Source: a virus
Strand: one strand, 5' to 3'
IMG/VR virus record: IMGVR_UViG_3300025128_007716
Location: 1-27,180 of that record
Length of the DNA stretch: 27,180 nucleotides
The notes beneath the pieces are model-generated. The model was not told the origin of the DNA, made no database searches, and saw only the letters and a program-made list of their open reading frames with translations. Position 1 is the stretch's first letter; each line of letters starts with the position of its first letter. A program made the position numbers and the translations under genes. Shown piece after piece: positions 24,201-27,180 of the stretch.

Positions 24201-25786
24201 TTGGTCAGCCTGTGCAGCGAGGAATGCCAGGGGAGTTTACCCACCACCTTGGCCGGGTTGAACTGGCTACAGGAAAGCTTATTGACTACCTTCAAACGAC
24301 AGACGAGGGCAGGCAAATCATTCTTGAAGCCCAAGAGGCCGCCAAGAAATCAATCAAAAAAATAAACGAAGCAAAGAGAAAGAGGGGTGCTGAAAAAGAC
24401 GCCGTCTTTGAGGAGCTAATACTGGACTCTGCGGAGGTGTACGAAAGCTTCTACAATAACGTTATTAAAGCTGTGATAAAAAAAGAGCCCGGGTTAATTG
24501 ACTTTGCTTATGGGCTGGCAGAGAAGGGCTACAAGCCATCGAACCTGCTCCTTGACTCGCTTCACATGCTTAACCCAACATCGAAAGCTTTTTACAAGTT
24601 TCACCTTGGCATTGGCTCAGCTAGAAGCGCAAAGCTGGACATTATTACCGACGCCTTCAGATATCTGTTTACCGCAACAGATGAGTCGATTAGATACGCA
24701 GCAGCAAAACACTTCCACGGTTTAGGGTACCGAGACCAGGCCCTCGTAAGACAGGTAAACGGCATACTGCCAGACTTCCAACGCATTTCTGGGGCAATGC
24801 GCGGCGCAAGGTACATGCACCCGTTTATCTTATACAGCCTGAAGCAGACAGCGATCTTAGCCAAAGCAGGAGCGCAGCACCCAAACAGGTTCTTGGCAAT
24901 CCGGCTTTTAGCTGAAGACATGCGAGCGGAGGAGTGGGCCAACGACCCTAGCAACCTTGCAGCCGCGCTTCACTACTCCCTAATGAAGCCATCGTATCTG
25001 CTTGGAATGTCTGACGGAAGACAGCTAAACCTGGAATCTCTAATGACTACAGCATCAGCAGACGCGCTTGACTTCTCTGAAGTGTGGGTTATTAGCGAGC
25101 TTGCACAGTTTATAGAAGACCTATACGTGGCGGTGGACACTGAAGAGCAGCAGGAATCTTTTCTTGGCGTTGCGGCGAGCAAGCTGGTCAGGCTCTCAAC
25201 AGCGTATCACAGCTTCCTTGGCGGCAGCGCACAAGAGCCTCTTCTTCTTGATCTAGGCACGCTGTTAAGAGACGCTGCCTCAGGCGGGCTTGGGCGACCA
25301 CAGGAATATGTTCACGGAAAGTTTGCCAAAAGAGCTACCGAGGAAGGGTTTGGGACAGCGGTCTCAAGGCTGTTTGGCCTGGATGTAAAACCTGGGCTTA
25401 CCGATGAGGAAACGGGCGCCGTGTTCCTTAAGACAAAAATCCAGCTTAAAAACAACATGGTTAGACAGGTCTTAAAGTTCCGTGGCGTTGCCAAAAGAAA
25501 AGCCCTAAGAGACCTGCTGAGCAAAGGCTATATCTCTACAGACACGGTGTCAGACATTAACACAATGGCACCAAGCGACCCGTTTGGGCGGGCTGTTTGG
25601 GAGGTGTTCAAGCTCGACGACCCTGGTATGAGAAGACGATTTAGGGAGGCGCATGCGTCAGGCATGCTTGATTCTTTGCTGGATACAGCTAAAGATGAGG
25701 CAGGGAAAGAGCTTGGGTTCCAACAAGAAAACCAGGGCTTAGACTTAAGACCCACGAGTTCAGACCAAATATACAACGAGGAATAA
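18275..25786 (+). CDS. Giant (2503-residue) internal virion/ejection protein
   Basis: Starts at GTG 18275, six bases after GGAG (18265-18268). The first 120 residues are Pro/Glu/Gln-rich and disordered. The rest is mostly helical with mixed alpha/beta stretches. Residues about 679-725 (GSVLPGLGRIIAIGVDDVAS, then AGVAYAHGL) are the most hydrophobic part and could contact membrane. From W1890 the pattern WRTNLLFRGGYGSSVRNLVT and, near 2181, MHPFILYSLKQTAILAKAG resemble the C-terminal parts of very large phage proteins of the polyvalent or ejected type. I found no transglycosylase motif (present in T7 gp16), no single-subunit RNA polymerase motifs (as in the N4 virion polymerase) and no DxDxD site. 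It is third in a 14/15/16-like series. Ejection with the DNA is inferred; any enzymatic activity is unknown. Confidence 0.65.
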   Translation: MVIGPRDFSSILSDLVRLRDPIPKGPSRPAGEVDVMGQMASLLAEQPPQQQPTDPYQGYGISARYQDDTPLEPQLIEQTPPTGEATGEVWGEDVPETLPEFLPEEARESYRAFTGEMGVTEPVQARQIFEELEEGVPQRDDMGVTNPFEAGRLARQSAGLALAIASQKTAALTTQETSLTNALELTKNIVGTRGVDQLVSAAEKDIAAITEGERRFSGDVFVADVQPFFDDLIENRPDLVSAIIKAEQGGTPILRTPEYKLALEAAKSHWFSSPEEQGLSEPRRLFLLKEGRLGEDRGRRRGLALKTLATPGALAQYAGYKGLAKGSLKEELESTLRDADDKEGMLRSSVGKALGVKPKDDSHPANNSVIMFKKGSDLDVRAVEVIVAYSRNIQTKVQLDEAKKSSALGNRVFSTLELLRFLDGKMTPQRLTVYMAAVEKDPSFFGSGLPIKERDASAGWNSKIIPAIKETARDILRTELLVKRDGESAMQHAARVSGVIDLLDVVPESFNMIRDSGFNERGVPYFVVSDSLYNDTRRAQPKMSSDPLDRAMAIGGDVVNAKQIEYVEKHVMPHVPNIPLTNAMAESLNPPKYRAFSMSFDPSVLERANREAHGTDTLLKILRDKPQTALGSSKVNEQVAQALHLKQQGATSAYLNSIVFAATEESMRTKSFTDVAGDWLEATGSVLPGLGRIIAIGVDDVASLSQAAVRLPAAGVAYAHGLITGDTSTAEQIIGESLEHLQEGLTLVSAVPQIAVGYAEHMAGYKDPETFLRRLRYHGPVLIYWDFLAGKAITSHFARAPGRVVLIRKSAIAQQPARVKGQAYFDYVVAQKKSVKDVQAMLDNIERIGRPSYTRKMRKDGKLTATEQKGAVEAYKETIAKHSDVIMPESVKPVHQTVFVIDDVAKPVVGQTQTPRAPLRERSGLGKPYVKPSRAERRARTVDQKVTAFKEWAPAKELGSFLYRSALEHIVSGKKGAGVVKSLLIDEARYGSQIQEMIHSAKAEDVRIVNIMLDGRNKAFARGHMDLWGVAHPKAVVDAILDGMRVHRNTILEGQIPVRVGGKTLKITEESLLTAIDDAVKANPEGFQNVMFEIARSGKVLDTSAFVVRVPVKHVGGKAKAQGGMVTLDLVDLGILRKNGKPKMFGRGAKKRPVAEAVLELWRKDEATISQKAVEIARNNLERLYKDGALVLDRMEETLTFFHPKTNEKFVIHRDDFYSQLDKFSREHAYKLMNQIYSKDGIDPGSFVFTNSQGKKADLLHTGFVEEAGAKIVPSQPLAGALYADSLSMHARHTGWSIETMSGQLQVLGEIMQANGGPRVVLSVDEAAWAKSPLMSGSKTLRQVLTEDSFLFRIQEQAVFPVPRNPNQYTSPVSLLKQVYGKENVRSTKFKGDPLVPGTNGQMLATNANWKGGNEWIAIEINTGKGFRSLTPKDIASLESKLAKNPIKDGYWKGKDLLVDGGFYDRLVPAHVMLDMRGSAIGRLMYNGGNSAEAAASLRRLYSQAKESAKGTLRGDKASGVGRDFSPIRDIAQKGDVDARILPEIAKNNPYAAAMAASELMTPQARMQWNLYMRDGVVPPFARSNSGIQASWERAGVWNAQKQAPTGLGLVSALFEFDHSTRWYQTLLTRSVLDEGYKYGSKVLDVHSIKAMPKGEHLAALTKTLRSHMIDHRRRMASIIADHINSGFYRSEKVAASVFEYAQEVWLKLLNENTKVHDPGVLDVAKSVVKRSQKKKRSPVDLLVDGLERGNLPALADPWVVGAITLKQLQNRLTNVRLVRSAIESGLIRGGKVGEKLDPNQWIKLDTKLVQEFGTEIEKAMKRGVDESLGVFSGQDLWINKTFAKDIGLKGRAHRIVEEARQGKGEIWSAVQETVGAKLPMGIDYVQNLWRTNLLFRGGYGSSVRNLVTNLTMITLIKPTMLASGQFWSDMFEYWTHANRYDRKTGKLAPGKLPDDASRHVIEVMGIETSGQRVLVGQPVQRGMPGEFTHHLGRVELATGKLIDYLQTTDEGRQIILEAQEAAKKSIKKINEAKRKRGAEKDAVFEELILDSAEVYESFYNNVIKAVIKKEPGLIDFAYGLAEKGYKPSNLLLDSLHMLNPTSKAFYKFHLGIGSARSAKLDIITDAFRYLFTATDESIRYAAAKHFHGLGYRDQALVRQVNGILPDFQRISGAMRGARYMHPFILYSLKQTAILAKAGAQHPNRFLAIRLLAEDMRAEEWANDPSNLAAALHYSLMKPSYLLGMSDGRQLNLESLMTTASADALDFSEVWVISELAQFIEDLYVAVDTEEQQESFLGVAASKLVRLSTAYHSFLGGSAQEPLLLDLGTLLRDAASGGLGRPQEYVHGKFAKRATEEGFGTAVSRLFGLDVKPGLTDEETGAVFLKTKIQLKNNMVRQVLKFRGVAKRKALRDLLSKGYISTDTVSDINTMAPSDPFGRAVWEVFKLDDPGMRRRFREAHASGMLDSLLDTAKDEAGKELGFQQENQGLDLRPTSSDQIYNEE

Positions 25787-26080
25787 ATGAGCAAGGTATT
25801 GAAGACAGTTGGCGCAGCCCAACTCAACAGAATGTTTATTGATTACTACGGCAGAACAAAGAGCCAGAAGCGAGCGTTCGTGCATTTAGCCCACGAGCTT
25901 GACCGTATCAACAAGGTAGAACACAGTCTCGAAGAGAAGCTTAGTGTTCTTGCTGAGCAGCAGTCTGAGCTTCTCGATATTGTGAAGCAACTCACTGCCA
26001 AAATTTCTACACTAGAAAACAACACTGGTGCTGTGGTACAACCTAAGCGCAAGCCAGGACGACCAAAGAAGGAGACGTGA
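25787..26080 (+). CDS. Coiled-coil protein with C-terminal AT-hook
   Basis: The 97-residue product starts at ATG 25787, one base after the giant gene's stop, with GAGG upstream. Residues about 28-75 (HELDRINKVEHSLEEKLSVL, then EQQSELLDIVKQLTAKISTL) form a heptad coiled coil. The last residues, KRKPGRPKKET, are a textbook AT-hook (GRP core with basic flanks), which binds the minor groove of AT-rich DNA. The combination suggests a trimeric or dimeric DNA-binding virion protein, or one that ties DNA to the ejection proteins. The function is not established. Confidence 0.7.
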   Translation: MSKVLKTVGAAQLNRMFIDYYGRTKSQKRAFVHLAHELDRINKVEHSLEEKLSVLAEQQSELLDIVKQLTAKISTLENNTGAVVQPKRKPGRPKKET

Positions 26081-26081
26081 A

Positions 26082-26432
26082 ATGGCACACAGAATAGGTA
26101 AGATCCAGAAGACCCGAGTCTCTGCGACAGAGATTGATATCGATAATGGAGAAACAGATATCTTCTATGGCACAACCAGTGTCCTTGGATATGACGGTCA
26201 AGGGCTCCACCATACGGTATACATCCACGATTGTCCTGGCACTGTAACCCTTGAGGTAAGCACTAACGCAACAAACTGGACGCGATCAGGATCAACAACC
26301 AGTGCAGGGATCTTAACCACAGGGAACCTCAATGAGCCTGCCCCCAAATACACACGGGTAGCGGCTTCAGGTGGTAGTGATAACAATAAGTACACAGTTC
26401 TCTCTTTCTCTTCTCTCATTCCATCACCATAG
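26082..26432 (+). CDS. Small beta-rich virion protein (decoration or tail tip candidate)
   Basis: The 116-residue product starts at ATG 26082, seven bases after GGAG (26071-26074). In-frame codons upstream lie inside the previous gene. The protein is rich in Thr, Ser, Gly and Asn, with alternating strands (DIFYGTTSVLGYDGQGLHHT, VTLEVSTNATNWTRSGSTTS, then YTRVAASGGSDNNKYTVLSF). It has no membrane segment. It looks like a compact beta-sandwich of the kind used as capsid decoration or as a fibre part. No family is recognised. Confidence 0.65.
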   Translation: MAHRIGKIQKTRVSATEIDIDNGETDIFYGTTSVLGYDGQGLHHTVYIHDCPGTVTLEVSTNATNWTRSGSTTSAGILTTGNLNEPAPKYTRVAASGGSDNNKYTVLSFSSLIPSP

Positions 26433-26444
26433 GAGGTATTGGAA

Positions 26445-26912
26445 ATGGCATACTCCAGTTGGGTATCTGATTTAAAAACACGCTCTTCAGTGGGCTTTCT
26501 CGGTAAGGTTGTGAACCTGTTGGTTCAAGCAAAGGATCGTATTGATGAGAATCACACGAACATTGCAACAACATCTTCAGTGGTCTACTCGTCAGAGATG
26601 ATTACTAGCGCTGGGGCCATAAGCACAACAATTCCATTTACTGCTGTAAGCACAGGGTCTGGAGGTTTTACGTGCACGTTAGCTGACGGTACTACCCTTG
26701 GCCAATGGAAGGCAATCATGCTTGTTGTTGATGGTGGTGACCTGCTTATTAACACAGGGACTTCCGACGCCTTCTTGGTTACTGGTCTTGCAAAAGACAT
26801 CGCAACGTTTGATACGGCAGGAGAAAGGATTGACCTTTTTTGGACATCAACACCAGGTGGAAACAAATGGGTTGTGGCAGCCAACAACGGCGTTGTCTTC
26901 AGCGATGAGTAG
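26445..26912 (+). CDS. Beta-rich virion protein with short helical N-terminus
   Basis: The 155-residue product starts at ATG 26445, eight bases after AGGAGG (26431-26436). The TTG at 26439 is too close to that site. Residues 1-40 are helical (SSWVSDLKTRSSVGFLGKVV, then LLVQAKDRIDENH) and could anchor or trimerise. The rest is beta-rich (VYSSEMITSAGAISTTIPFT, then GERIDLFWTSTPGGNKWVVA), resembling fibre-tip or decoration domains that often end in a Gly/Asn-rich strand. No family is recognised. It shares style with the preceding 116-residue protein, although I see no clear sequence repeat between them. Confidence 0.65.
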   Translation: MAYSSWVSDLKTRSSVGFLGKVVNLLVQAKDRIDENHTNIATTSSVVYSSEMITSAGAISTTIPFTAVSTGSGGFTCTLADGTTLGQWKAIMLVVDGGDLLINTGTSDAFLVTGLAKDIATFDTAGERIDLFWTSTPGGNKWVVAANNGVVFSDE

Positions 26913-26919
26913 GTGAAGT

Positions 26920-27066
26920 ATGACGTCTAAAAAAACAACTAAGAAAACAAAGACAACCCCAAAGAAAAAGTCAGAGCCTGAACTCTCTTGGTATTTTCAA
27001 AAGCAGTGGATCCAAAACCTCCACGCTCGCGTTACTGCACTAGAGAAGAAACTCAAGAGCAAGTAA
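26920..27066 (+). CDS. 48-residue Lys-rich small protein
   Basis: A complete small gene runs from ATG 26920 to TAA 27066, with AGGTGAAG just upstream. The N-terminal 17 residues are almost only Lys and Thr with two prolines (KKTTKKTKTTPKKK), followed by a short amphipathic helix (SWYFQKQWIQNLHARVTALEKKLKSK). The tail could bind DNA or lipopolysaccharide, and the helix could form a coiled coil. Its stop overlaps the next start as TAATG, which supports translation. No function can be assigned. Confidence 0.6.
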   Translation: MTSKKTTKKTKTTPKKKSEPELSWYFQKQWIQNLHARVTALEKKLKSK

Positions 27067-27180
27067 TGCCAAGCCTTAGTACCGTGCATAAGGCACTGGC
27101 TGATGGTTTCAGGTTGGCGGTGAGCGAATACCGTGCCGCTCACCCCAACCGAACCATCGCAGTGGTAGGGACATCTAGGT
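27066..27180 (+). CDS. Start of probable M15-type peptidase endolysin (partial, cut by window end)
   Basis: Only 38 residues are present, from ATG 27066, and no stop occurs before the window ends. The opening (LSTVHKALADGFRLAVSEYR, then IAVVGTSR) follows the N-terminus of M15 (VanY/L-Ala-D-Glu) peptidases, whose pattern is LSxVHPxLxxxhxxAh, then a strand and G-x-R. Such enzymes are common phage endolysins that cut the peptide stem of peptidoglycan. The zinc-binding SxHxxGxAxD motif would lie beyond the window, so the call is tentative. Confidence 0.45.
   Translation, partial: MPSLSTVHKALADGFRLAVSEYRAAHPNRTIAVVGTSR
27112..27150 (+). repeat. Long imperfect inverted repeat inside the start of the last gene
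   Basis: GGTTGG, a bulged C, and GGTGAGCG (27112-27126) pair with CGCTCACC and CCAACC (27137-27150). This gives 14 pairs around a ten-base loop (27127-27136). It lies within codons of the last gene and is not followed by a T-run. It could be an operator or an RNA hairpin that controls this gene. Confidence 0.5.

Noticed and set aside
18275-25786. N4-type virion RNA polymerase
   Set aside because: The size invites the comparison, but I could not find the single-subunit polymerase motifs (T/DxxGR, the K/R-Y helix and the HDS-type motif C) or a DxDxD site. A profile search with N4 gp50 would settle it.

Overview
The window looks like the replication module and nearly the whole virion module of a short-tailed (podovirus-like) double-stranded DNA phage. 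Every gene I can support lies on the + strand, in tight runs with ATGA, TAATG or TGATG overlaps and strong GGAG ribosome sites. The host is probably a Gram-negative bacterium, because the entry proteins resemble T7/P22-type systems and there is an exported-looking lytic transglycosylase; the host genus cannot be read from the sequence. No integrase, repressor, tRNA or CRISPR array was seen, so the window gives no sign of lysogeny.

Region 1 (1-3110), DNA metabolism. A terminator-like hairpin is followed by a SpoVG-like protein with an SSB-type acidic tail. A good sigma70-type promoter then precedes a winged-helix replication initiator, whose middle carries six GTGACAC-type iterons, an AT-rich tract and an inverted repeat. 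This is the layout of the lambda O gene/ori. Next come a candidate helicase loader with a CxxCxGxG cysteine motif, a small coiled-coil protein, a RusA-type Holliday junction resolvase and a small unknown protein.

Region 2 (3095-10813), packaging and head. It holds a lytic transglycosylase (TTG start), a putative small terminase, the large terminase, a one-helix membrane protein, a Gly/Ala-rich hydrophobic protein, the portal, the scaffold and the major capsid protein. The capsid gene has an unusual U-rich AGTTT-repeat leader and ends at a strong Rho-independent terminator.

Region 3 (10882-18254), neck, tail and ejection proteins: an unknown protein, a head-tail adaptor, a large beta-rich tail hub/nozzle candidate, a short beta-helix protein, a beta-rich unknown and two internal virion proteins.

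Region 4 (18275-27180). A 2503-residue giant protein fills more than a quarter of the window and sits where T7 has gp16. After it come a coiled-coil protein with a C-terminal AT-hook, two small beta-rich virion candidates, a 48-residue Lys-rich protein and the start of a probable M15-type peptidase (endolysin), cut by the window edge.

The most notable points are the lambda-like origin embedded in the initiator gene, a terminator-plus-ribosome-site module present twice (55-111 and 10836-10884), and the T7-like 14/15/16 ejection trio with a giant third member.
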